Assembly: GCA_018829205.1 (NCBI GenBank)
Contig: JAHJUE010000009.1
Location: forward strand, 1-64,000
Reading direction: 5' to 3'
DNA length: 64,000 nt
Origin: Bacteroidota bacterium
Lineage (GTDB): Bacteria > Bacteroidota > Ignavibacteria > Ignavibacteriales > Melioribacteraceae
The position numbers and the translations under genes were made by a program. Under the pieces are notes generated by a model. It saw only the letters and a list, made by a program, of their open reading frames with translations. It was not told the origin of the DNA and ran no database searches. Shown piece after piece: positions 27,101 to 34,019 of the stretch (the stretch's first letter is position 1; every line of letters begins with the position of its first letter).

Positions 27101-27726
27101 TAAATCAATAAATACAATAGAACGCCGAACGAGTATAAATCCGCGCGGTGATCCACATTTTCTAAAAGTAGAATTTCAGGGGCTATATAATTAGCTGTGC
27201 CCTGAACTTCAAACGGTTCATTATCCGGTAAATACTTGGTTAGACTAAAGTCAAAAATGGTAATCGAATATTTGCCGTTTTCAAAATGAACAAGGATATT
27301 TGCGGGATTTAAATTATAATAAATAAAGTTGGACTGATGAAGGTAAAATAAAACCGAACTAATCTGTTCAATCGTGGATTCGAGAATTTTAATATCATTA
27401 CGTTCATCAAATTTATCGAGCGTAATACCAGGCAGATAATCCATTGTAAAAAACTTGCTGCCTTCGGACAATTCCGAATCAAATACATCATGCTGGTCGG
27501 TTGTTAAAACGGTACCGTATTCGTATGTTTTAACAATATTCGGATGATCTAATTTTTTTAATAAAAAGTATTGATTCCTGAACGACTTTAATTCTTTAGC
27601 ATTTTCGGAAAAAGGTAGAATTTTTATTGCGAAATCCTTTGAAGGATTATATATATCGGAGCAAAGATAAATTTGACTTCTTCCAGTACCCAATCTTTTT
27701 TTAATTTTATATCTTTCGTTTATCAT
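24133..27726 (-). CDS. Ser/Thr pseudokinase-STAND ATPase-TPR protein of module A
   Basis: The 1197-aa protein has three parts. Residues 1-270 are an Hanks-type kinase fold with AIK (Lys35), GTANYIAPE and DLYSFGVLLY. But the alpha-C Glu is Gln52, the HRD Asp is Asn138 (IYYNLNPAN), the catalytic-loop Lys is Asn140, and DFG is DFS (159-161). I therefore predict little or no phosphotransfer. Residues ~290-650 are a STAND-type ATPase with Walker A GEEGSGKS (313-320), Walker B (FELLIDDF) and a winged-helix-like segment near 550-620. From ~650 to the end lie many TPR units (for example NYGVYYFQIQHFEKSIQQY). Its paralogue at 34020-37604 keeps the kinase residues. This architecture is close to MalT/PknK-type and trifunctional kinase proteins. 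Confidence 0.93.
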   Translation of the reverse strand: MINERYKIKKRLGTGRSQIYLCSDIYNPSKDFAIKILPFSENAKELKSFRNQYFLLKKLDHPNIVKTYEYGTVLTTDQHDVFDSELSEGSKFFTMDYLPGITLDKFDERNDIKILESTIEQISSVLFYLHQSNFIYYNLNPANILVHFENGKYSITIFDFSLTKYLPDNEPFEVQGTANYIAPEILLLENVDHRADLYSFGVLLYLLIYGRFPFDTENELIIYKANIESKFEFPSKSGYEAFINITKKLLQKSPEDRYKTSLEILEELKIPISNHLKNYWTPIKLLCGRRELLYDINSQIYNNNSQKVIVIMGEEGSGKSILLDEINYIYSNSILIKSSDINSIYPLWKVLLYNIFYSEMIYKNLEIELRNEIYKLQLNDSFDFIDKLKSIFLRISRNNKFELLIDDFSKYDLFSIEIFQELIPIFQVNGIKIVLADENELSILSDMINDFKTYYLIPFNDDNFNEFFEKSYFKFFPKKNLKDFVKQYSDFLPGNIYGFIKNILFLNILKYDYQKIQISKTPDALIKIDEQENEIFEIRIKDLSDDELIIVNLISLFNIQLDLKIISLLCGISENTAANIIDKLRYKGIFYNSNVSLNPKFSSRRLKKYVYENISDKKYLHAMTAASIIELFPEFNKIETARQFELAGNYKKCFELLKEELNIAGNKLAVSYQRKILNKLLSFPLDNDDLLEVKHLLSNTLLLLGEFKICLKLTDELLDNNKDEAKNIELFIQKGKALIKLKLFEDGIKILEQIISEIENETQKQSVLIEIADAELYLNNFDKVNSICRNVIEEKQSGDETKAKAYSLLGLVELNKSSNLAGAIYNFKYASNIYQKAGLLYNVAGMELNIGNIINIKGNLNEAKKHWHESFIINESIGNLEHEAKLVMNYGVYYFQIQHFEKSIQQYKRAENIFSSLGFKHERGLVLINLGEVYLNICEYENSLSSLEQAQKIFNQLKNKEEESELLFLFGQCYFNLGDTENLIKTINLFENRGDDNDLSCKDKKYVRYLQQLGLFLNKDWHNFIEGIKIVMNDFLNENERESSYYFSKCNTMLIRALLNTGDFDSAIRQLNEKNFLKLCDQYVVFKAEREYLFGLVAEQNKKFNIGPPVDFYNKAIQLVEERCILELTWEINFSLAKYYFTQGNFKRFIEYSGITKSLLNFISKKINSKSIREIYLNSLNRGSSREILDNFEKSLK

Positions 27727-28064
27727 TTATATTTTAGTACTTTTCAATTTTCACAGGACAATAATTTCAAATTATAAATGTCTATACGCGCAAATTAGCA
27801 TTATTATTAGATTTTAAATTCTTCCTTAAAATTCTCGGCATATTTGTTATAATAATAATTTCGTATTTTCACTTTATCATTTAGAGAATAAATTAAGATT
27901 AATAAATAGCTCTAATTGTAATTTAATTAGCAAATAGTCTATTAATCAACTTCACAATTAATATACATACATATATTTAAAATTTAAAACTACTTTAAGT
28001 TATAAGTTCATTAACTTTATTATCGTATTTTCTAGTATTAATTTTAATTTTTTTACGAGCTTTT
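27727..28064. promoter_or_regulatory. Divergent promoter region between module A kinase and transporter ATPases
   Basis: These 338 AT-rich bases lie between the start of the minus-strand pseudokinase gene and the start of the plus-strand ATPase gene, so both promoters must be here. I see no clear operator palindrome or terminator. Confidence 0.45.
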
Positions 28065-28775
28065 ATGCTGGAAGTAAATATCAATTACATTAACCTAAAA
28101 GACGGTATGTCTTCTAAACCCTTGTTACGCAATATCCGGTTCGGATTAGAAGAGGGGAATATTTACACCGTTCTTGGTAAAAACGGGTCCGGAAAAACAA
28201 CATTAATTAATTCACTCACAAAATTACTGGATAATAATGTTTACGATATTAACGGAAGCGTAAATTATTACGGCAGCAATATTTATGAAATGAATATAAA
28301 TGATTTACTGAATTTAAGAAAAAAAAATATAAGATACGTATTTCAGGATTCGGTAAATAGTTTTGATCCTCTAAAAAAGTTCGAATACTATTTTAAGAAT
28401 CTTAACATCGATTTAAATGAACTTGAAGTTCTTTTGGAATATTTTCTCCTCCCAAATTTAGAAAAACTTTCTGCCATGTATCCGTATGAAGTAAGCGGGG
28501 GAATGGCGCAAAGAGTTTCGGCATGTATAGCAATCTCGAATAAACCGAAACTTTTAATATTAGATGAGCCTAATTCGGCTATTGATATTACTATTTCTAA
28601 TCTATTGTGTAAAAAGTTAAGGGAATTTGCTACCGGGCACAAAGCTATGATACTTATTATTACTCAGGATTTGGATTTTGCGGAAAATGTGTCAGATTAT
28701 ATCGCGTACTTAAAAGAAGGCAGTCTGTCGAATTTTTCCCCGGTTTCGGAAAATAAAATCAATAAACGTATTTAA
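28065..28775 (+). CDS. Peptide ABC transporter ATPase (DppD/OppD-like), short form with altered H-loop
   Basis: The 236-aa product has Walker A (GKNGSGKT, 38-45), Q-loop Gln94, the signature VSGGMAQR (143-150) typical of OppD/DppD, and Walker B LLILDEP with Glu168. The switch His that normally follows Walker B is Gln201 (IITQDLDFAENV). It also lacks the C-terminal ~90-residue oligopeptide-transporter domain, being about 90 residues shorter than usual DppD. Paired with the intact ATPase downstream it would form a transporter with one weakened ATP site, as known for some heterodimeric ABC proteins. No permease genes are adjacent; the partner permeases are probably those at 15175-17451. Confidence 0.9.
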   Translation: MLEVNINYINLKDGMSSKPLLRNIRFGLEEGNIYTVLGKNGSGKTTLINSLTKLLDNNVYDINGSVNYYGSNIYEMNINDLLNLRKKNIRYVFQDSVNSFDPLKKFEYYFKNLNIDLNELEVLLEYFLLPNLEKLSAMYPYEVSGGMAQRVSACIAISNKPKLLILDEPNSAIDITISNLLCKKLREFATGHKAMILIITQDLDFAENVSDYIAYLKEGSLSNFSPVSENKINKRI

Positions 28776-28792
28776 TTTATTCTGAGGTTATT

Positions 28793-29686
28793 TTGAGCGT
28801 ATTATTGGAACTTGAACGGATTTCTTATTCTCCCTCAAAAATTTCATTGTTTAGAAAAAATATTTCAAGTGAAGTTATTCTTAATAATATCTCATTTAAT
28901 TTAGAAAAAGGTAAAACTCTCGGAATTGTAGGGGAATCAGGCAGCGGAAAAACAACTTTAGCAAAAATTATTGGCGGAATTCTAAAACCTGATGAAGGTA
29001 TACTGAATTATAATTTCGGAGTAAACACTAATAAAAAAGGGAATAACCCGATTCAAATCTTATTTCAAAACTCCAACGAATTAATAAACCCTTCGAGAAA
29101 AGTCGGAAATATGTTGAATGAATCGTACGAGAGCAAGGATAAATTATCTGATATTTGCATACTGCTTGATATACAATCCGGATTATTTGAAAAATTCGGA
29201 CATCAACTTAGCGGGGGAGAAAGACAAAGAATTGGGCTGGCGAGACTTCTATCCGTAAATCCGGAATTATTAATTCTCGATGAACCGTTTTCAGCGCAGG
29301 ATCCTGATTCTCAAAAAAGCTTTCTAAGTTTATTTAAGAAAATAAAATCCGAACTTGATATTACAATCATTTGTATCTCACATGATATTTATTTGCTGAA
29401 AGAATTTGCTGATGATTTAATTGTATTGTTCGGAGGAAATATAATGGAAGCCGGAGATGTTGATAATATAATAAATTCGCCACGTCATCCGTATACAAAT
29501 CTGCTTATTGAAGCGTTTAATTATAAACTAAAAAGATCCGATTTTAAGGAAGATAAAAATCAATTATTAAAAAACAAGGGTTGCTCATTTTTTTCAAGAT
29601 GTGAAAAAAGTTCTAACAAATGCCTGGAATCTGTAGATATTATAAAATCTGCCTCACTTATAACTTATTGTAATCATCCACTTTAA
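28793..29686 (+). CDS. Peptide ABC transporter ATPase (DppF/OppF-like)
   Basis: The 297-aa product has all ATPase motifs: Walker A GESGSGKT (47-54), Q-loop Gln92, signature LSGGERQR (139-146), Walker B LLILDEP with Glu164 and switch His197. It also keeps the C-terminal peptide-transporter domain, starting at SPRHPYTNLLIEA and ending with a four-Cys pattern (GCSFFSRC, KC, YCNHPL) like the one that holds an Fe-S cluster in some DppD/OppD proteins. The start is a TTG at 28793, preceded by CTGAGG, 17 bases after the stop of the other ATPase gene; the two are one operon. Confidence 0.92.
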   Translation: MSVLLELERISYSPSKISLFRKNISSEVILNNISFNLEKGKTLGIVGESGSGKTTLAKIIGGILKPDEGILNYNFGVNTNKKGNNPIQILFQNSNELINPSRKVGNMLNESYESKDKLSDICILLDIQSGLFEKFGHQLSGGERQRIGLARLLSVNPELLILDEPFSAQDPDSQKSFLSLFKKIKSELDITIICISHDIYLLKEFADDLIVLFGGNIMEAGDVDNIINSPRHPYTNLLIEAFNYKLKRSDFKEDKNQLLKNKGCSFFSRCEKSSNKCLESVDIIKSASLITYCNHPL

Positions 29687-29853
29687 ATTTTCAAAAATAT
29701 CGCACCTATTATTACCATTATTTATTATGCTTTTGTACCGGAACTGAATAAACCGATATTTTAAAAAATAAAAATTAATTAAATATGACATGAAATCTTT
29801 TTATATTGACTCCCAAAATACGAACAATATATATTCTATTTGAAAGGCATGTT

Positions 29854-30039
29854 ATGCTAAATTCGCCGTGTGACGGTAACTGCAAACTCGATTTTAATAC
29901 AAAGATTTGTATGGGTTGTTTCAGAACTATGGATGAAATATTAAACTGGATCAATTTTACCGAAGATCAAAAAGAAAAAGTTAATAACTTAGTAAAACAT
30001 AGAAAAATGAAATTAAAAGATGAGTCGAAGAAGGATTAA
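29854..30039 (+). CDS. DUF1289-type small Cys-rich protein
   Basis: The 61-aa product fits the DUF1289 pattern: SPCDGNC, ten residues, then CMGCFRTMDEILNW. The four Cys (CxxxC and CxxC) suggest a metal or Fe-S site, which is not proven for this family. I chose the ATG at 29854, after GAAAGG, rather than the in-frame ATG 48 bases upstream, because the conserved domain begins right after it. The gene stands alone after the transporter ATPases, convergent with module B. Function unknown. Confidence 0.8.
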   Translation: MLNSPCDGNCKLDFNTKICMGCFRTMDEILNWINFTEDQKEKVNNLVKHRKMKLKDESKKD

Positions 30040-30140
30040 AATTTTTGTTGAAATATTTTATATATGGTTTAAAGAATAATTGATTTGTAATTCTAAATCG
30101 AAAAAATGAATTCCTCAATTTAAAATATTCTTCCGGTTAA

Positions 30141-30368
30141 TTATGCCGGTTTCTGCATCCTATGCGATGTTTTAATTATTTCCTCCAGATTATAAGTGAA
30201 ATTCATTGCCTCATTTAAATTTTTATTTATCGGATTGTTTTTATATCTATGCTGTTTCTTCTCATATTTTGAAGTACTATAAAAAATTGAATCGTCCTTG
30301 GGCAAAAGATATTTAAGACCGTTAAGGTTAATTGGTAATTTTATATTTGCTGCTGTGTAGTTTCTCAT
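30141..30368 (-). CDS. Small protein of unknown function after the module B histidine kinase
   Basis: The 75-aa frame starts 15 bases after the histidine kinase stop on the same strand, with AGGAAATG as a close ribosome site. It is rich in Lys, Asn and Tyr, without membrane segment, Cys or recognisable domain. No counterpart follows the module A histidine kinase. The position in the operon is the main argument that it is real. Confidence 0.42.
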   Translation of the reverse strand: MRNYTAANIKLPINLNGLKYLLPKDDSIFYSTSKYEKKQHRYKNNPINKNLNEAMNFTYNLEEIIKTSHRMQKPA

Positions 30369-30383
30369 TTCCTATATATCCGC

Positions 30384-31724
30384 TTAAAAAGTAGAGTTGG
30401 TAAAAATAATTGTAAATGTAGAACCTTTACCTTTTTGACTTACAACATTAATTTCGGCATTGTTTAATTCGGCGTATTTTTTAATTATCGCCAATCCCAA
30501 TCCGTTACCTTCAAAAGCTCTTGTATCGCCTGTTTCTTCCTGTGAAAAAGGGGTGAAAATTTTAGTCAAATATTCCGGAGAGATTCCTATACCACTGTCT
30601 CTAACATCAACACACATTTGACCGAGTTCATTATTGTATGTTACAATCTCAATAGATCCGTTTCTTGTATATTTAATAGCGTTTTCAATTAATGTTGTAA
30701 ATATTCTATTTATCATATCTTTATCGGCAAAAACATTTGGACCGTTTGCCAGCCGCGAAAAAGTTAGATAAATTTGTTTGGAATTTGCTTCTTCAATGTA
30801 TGTTCTGCAAAGATCGTCTAATATATCTTTTTCCAAATTCATCAGAACAGGTTTATAATTATAGTCCCCGGTTTTTAACTGCGACATTTCAATAATATGT
30901 TCGATTGTGCGCATTATTCTATTGCTTGCGTCGCCTATCATATTAAATGTTTCATTTACAACTTCATCGCCGCTGATTTCTACTTCATCTTTCAGCAGGT
31001 CGATTGCACCGATAATAATATTAATTGGGGTTCTAACTTCATGCGACATTTGTCTTAAAAATTCGCTTTTAAGCTTATTTGATCTTTCAACTTGTTCTTT
31101 TGCTTCTTTTAATTCTCTGTTTACATGCTGAAGTTCTTTGTATGCTTTTTTCTGAATGTGATATAATTGAGCATTATTAATTGATATTGCCGCTTGGTTG
31201 GCAAGAATTTCAAATGTATCTGTTATTTCTTTTACTTTAATCTTCTGAAAACGTGTACTGTCGACGTATATAACACCAATTTTTTTATTTCCCGTAACCA
31301 AGGGGGAGCAGAGTATGGTCTGAAGCTCGAGGTTAAGAATGCTTCTGCTCGGATTATTATCACTATCGCTTTGTGCGCCTTCAATAAATTTGGATTGATT
31401 AGTATAGTATACTTCTTCAACAACCGTGGTGCTTATTTCGAATAATGAGGATGGAAGTTTTTTACCATCTGAATTTAAACATAGTCTGTAGTTTAATTTA
31501 CCTTTTGAATCTTTTAATACAATAAAACCTCTTTCAGAATTTGTGATATCTATAGCGCTTTTTAATACTAACTCAAGAACATCGTCAAGTATTAAAGAAC
31601 GATTAACTCTGTTCCCGATTTCAAGTATTAATTCAAGATTTTTTGCTTTTTGAGACTCTTTGGGGTCGACAAAATAATCGCTTTTATTATTAATTCTGGT
31701 TTCTGTAAAATCTTTAAATTTCAT
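30384..31724 (-). CDS. GAF-domain sensor histidine kinase of module B
   Basis: The 446-aa cytoplasmic protein is a paralogue of the module A kinase. The GAF domain spans ~45-185 (LILEIGNRVNRSLILDDVL, KKIGVIYVDST). HisKA has MSHEVRTPI with His228. The ATPase domain has LIENAIKYT, VRDSGIGI, IFTPFSQEE and GNGLGLAII, all intact. The GAF-HK linker (ANQAAISINNAQLY) is nearly the same as in copy A. It starts 16 bases after the TPR gene stop, so module B places TPR before HK, unlike module A. No response regulator lies nearby; the phosphoryl acceptor is unknown. Confidence 0.95.
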   Translation of the reverse strand: MKFKDFTETRINNKSDYFVDPKESQKAKNLELILEIGNRVNRSLILDDVLELVLKSAIDITNSERGFIVLKDSKGKLNYRLCLNSDGKKLPSSLFEISTTVVEEVYYTNQSKFIEGAQSDSDNNPSRSILNLELQTILCSPLVTGNKKIGVIYVDSTRFQKIKVKEITDTFEILANQAAISINNAQLYHIQKKAYKELQHVNRELKEAKEQVERSNKLKSEFLRQMSHEVRTPINIIIGAIDLLKDEVEISGDEVVNETFNMIGDASNRIMRTIEHIIEMSQLKTGDYNYKPVLMNLEKDILDDLCRTYIEEANSKQIYLTFSRLANGPNVFADKDMINRIFTTLIENAIKYTRNGSIEIVTYNNELGQMCVDVRDSGIGISPEYLTKIFTPFSQEETGDTRAFEGNGLGLAIIKKYAELNNAEINVVSQKGKGSTFTIIFTNSTF

Positions 31725-31740
31725 TTTAGCACCTGTACGA

Positions 31741-33015
31741 TTATTTTATACTGCCGGTTTCTTTTGTAATTTGACTAAGGATATTAGCGACTTCTTTTTT
31801 CGAATTATTCTTTTTGTAATATTTAAGAGATTCGTTAAAGTAAATCTGAGACTCTTTGGAATTGTTTAATTCATTATACAATAAACCCAATTCGAAAGCA
31901 GTTTCGGCATAGTTTAATTCGTTGTTCAAATCTTTGTTAAGTCTTAAGCTTGTTAAAAGGAAATCTTCGGACAGGTCGAAATCTTTTAATTTTCTTGTGA
32001 TAATGCCTTTAACTTTGTAGATATCCGCGATTGAAAGTTTATCATTTATCTGGTAGCTTATTTCCATTGCTTTATTAATAAATAAGGTAGCAGAATTAAG
32101 ATCATCAAGTTCGGAGTAAATTATAGCTTTATTTAAGTAGGAGATTCCAAGAATAGGCAAATATCTCAATTTTATTGAAAGGTCAATGCAGTTATCAAAT
32201 TCTACCAGCGCTGATTGGTATTCTTTCTTTTTAATATAAACCATACCGAGGTTATGAGTTACTTCGGCAATTCTTCTTAAATCTTTTTCTTCTTCAAAAA
32301 TTGCAAGCCCTCTTTTATAATATTCGAACGCTTGTTCAAAATCACCTTCAATGAATTTTATAATGCCGAAATTTACTTCAACCATTCCGATAAGAAGCGA
32401 TTCTTTTTCGGAATTTAAATAAGCCAGACAATTTTCAAACCGGAATTTAGCGGCTTTTAAATCACCTTGCTCCAAATAAATTGTGCCCATAAGATGTTCG
32501 CATTTGCCAAGACCTATTTGGTTCATAGCGTTTTCAAAAAACAGCCTTGCTTTTTTTATTTGCAACTCAGCATCTCTCCATAAACCTTGCCGGCAATAAA
32601 TATCGGCGAGCGCTAATAAGGCATAGGGTTTTAACGAGCTGCTGTCATTTTTGTCGTTGGAGTTTTTTTGTATATATATAAATAAATCAAGGGCAAGATT
32701 ATATTCACCTTCGGTAATTAAAAGTTTGCCCAGGTCCAGTAGAAATTTTTGATATTCGAGCTGATCTAAATTTTTATTTGCGAAAGTTATTACTCTATCG
32801 GATAACAAACGAAGTTTTGATGTGAAGAATGTTCCGGTAATCAAACTTTCATTATTTGTTTTAATTGCAGTGGGGTTAACCGTATTAAGTACCAGTAAAT
32901 CGGAATTTACTGTTTTAATAAAACCCTTAACCTCCTGCAGATCGAAGTATTTGACAAGAATTTTTTCAAATTCTTCAGAAATTTTTGAGGTCAATTTCTC
33001 ATTTAACTTTTCCAC
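31741..33015 (-). CDS. TPR-repeat protein of signalling module B
   Basis: The 424-aa soluble protein is the paralogue of the one at 20062-21306. It shares the N-terminal helical region (LTSKISEEFEKILVKYFDLQE, FTSKLRLLSDRVITFANKNLD) and the TPR array (LGMVYIKKKEYQSALVEFDNC, AETAFELGLLYNELNN). The shared N-terminal region suggests a specific docking surface conserved between the modules. It lies between the lipoprotein gene and the histidine kinase gene, all minus strand with short gaps. An adaptor or regulatory role towards the kinases is inferred from position only. Confidence 0.9.
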   Translation of the reverse strand: MEKLNEKLTSKISEEFEKILVKYFDLQEVKGFIKTVNSDLLVLNTVNPTAIKTNNESLITGTFFTSKLRLLSDRVITFANKNLDQLEYQKFLLDLGKLLITEGEYNLALDLFIYIQKNSNDKNDSSSLKPYALLALADIYCRQGLWRDAELQIKKARLFFENAMNQIGLGKCEHLMGTIYLEQGDLKAAKFRFENCLAYLNSEKESLLIGMVEVNFGIIKFIEGDFEQAFEYYKRGLAIFEEEKDLRRIAEVTHNLGMVYIKKKEYQSALVEFDNCIDLSIKLRYLPILGISYLNKAIIYSELDDLNSATLFINKAMEISYQINDKLSIADIYKVKGIITRKLKDFDLSEDFLLTSLRLNKDLNNELNYAETAFELGLLYNELNNSKESQIYFNESLKYYKKNNSKKEVANILSQITKETGSIK

Positions 33016-33071
33016 GATTTCCTCTCCTTTTCATTCACTTTTACAAGTGAAAGGGAATTATTTAATAATAA

Positions 33072-33677
33072 TTATCTAACAAAACCGAAACGTGAGAAAT
33101 GAGGGATTTTACAATTTTCTAATACGAACTTGCCTGTTTTCTTTCCCCAGAAACTATTTTCTTCAACGCCTAATTTATCATATGACATTGTTTCTAATTC
33201 GCCAGTTGGTGATATATAGACAAATGCTTTAACTTCTTTAAATCTTTCAAGATCTTCTCCGGTAAGTCCGCTGATTTCAAAATTTAGTATAACAGGAATA
33301 TTAAAAGTCATTGGAGAAGGATAAAAATTAAATGCGGCAGCTTCGGTATCCATATGCGCAGATGCCTTAATAAATCTATCAACAGAGCCTTTTGGGAAAA
33401 TAAGTTCCATTTTTACCCTGATAAAACTTTTCCCCGACCAGTAATTATCTTCAAGAATAATTCTTTCAGATCCCCAAGGTGTTATCCACTTTTCTCTTGT
33501 GTTTAGTATTTTTGCTAAACTATTATTATCTCTGACAGGTAAGCTTATAAAAGGTGAAGCGTCTTCGGTAATTATAGTTGATTCTGAGTTAGAGGCTAAA
33601 GGATTTAAATCAGAATTTTTTGAACACCCGAAAAAAACTAATCCGGCTATTATTGTTAAAAAAATTATTTTTTTCAT
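33072..33677 (-). CDS. ZU5-like secreted lipoprotein of signalling module B
   Basis: The 201-aa product has a lipoprotein signal (AGLVFFGCSK, Cys18). Its domain follows the layout of the two module A lipoproteins but is more diverged: RVKMELIFPKGSVDRF, FNFYPSPMTFNIPVILN, ISGLTGEDLERFKEVKAFVY and the ending IPHFSRFGF. The shared ending and the same position near TPR and kinase genes identify it as the module B counterpart. A ribosome site (AAAGGAG) precedes the ATG. Function unknown. Confidence 0.85.
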   Translation of the reverse strand: MKKIIFLTIIAGLVFFGCSKNSDLNPLASNSESTIITEDASPFISLPVRDNNSLAKILNTREKWITPWGSERIILEDNYWSGKSFIRVKMELIFPKGSVDRFIKASAHMDTEAAAFNFYPSPMTFNIPVILNFEISGLTGEDLERFKEVKAFVYISPTGELETMSYDKLGVEENSFWGKKTGKFVLENCKIPHFSRFGFVR

Positions 33678-34019
33678 TTCAGACTCCTTTTTGTTTTATG
33701 CTGCCTTATTATGGAATCACTTAGCATGCCAAAAAAAGAGATGTAAGGTGTCTGTAGTAAAACAGACAATTAGTCTCATATTATTAATGAGGCAATGATG
33801 TCTTGTTTGGAGGTGTGTTTTTATATAAGTGAAGAATTTGAATTAAAAAGAGAATGTTTTGAATTAAACAAATTTTAACACAAAACCTATATATTATAAA
33901 TTTATAAAAACAAAAATTGTTTATAAATCATTATAATTATAATAATTTATTAAAATATTTTAATATGTTATGGATCATAATGAGATGATGCTTATAAATG
34001 AGCCAGAATTAAAACTGGT
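33678..34019. other. 342-bp gap upstream of the module B lipoprotein gene
   Basis: AT-rich sequence without a credible gene. It should hold the promoter of the lipoprotein-TPR-HK operon. An imperfect palindrome TCTCATATTATTAATGAGGC lies at about 33774-33793. No homology to the corresponding gap in module A is evident by eye. Confidence 0.45.
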
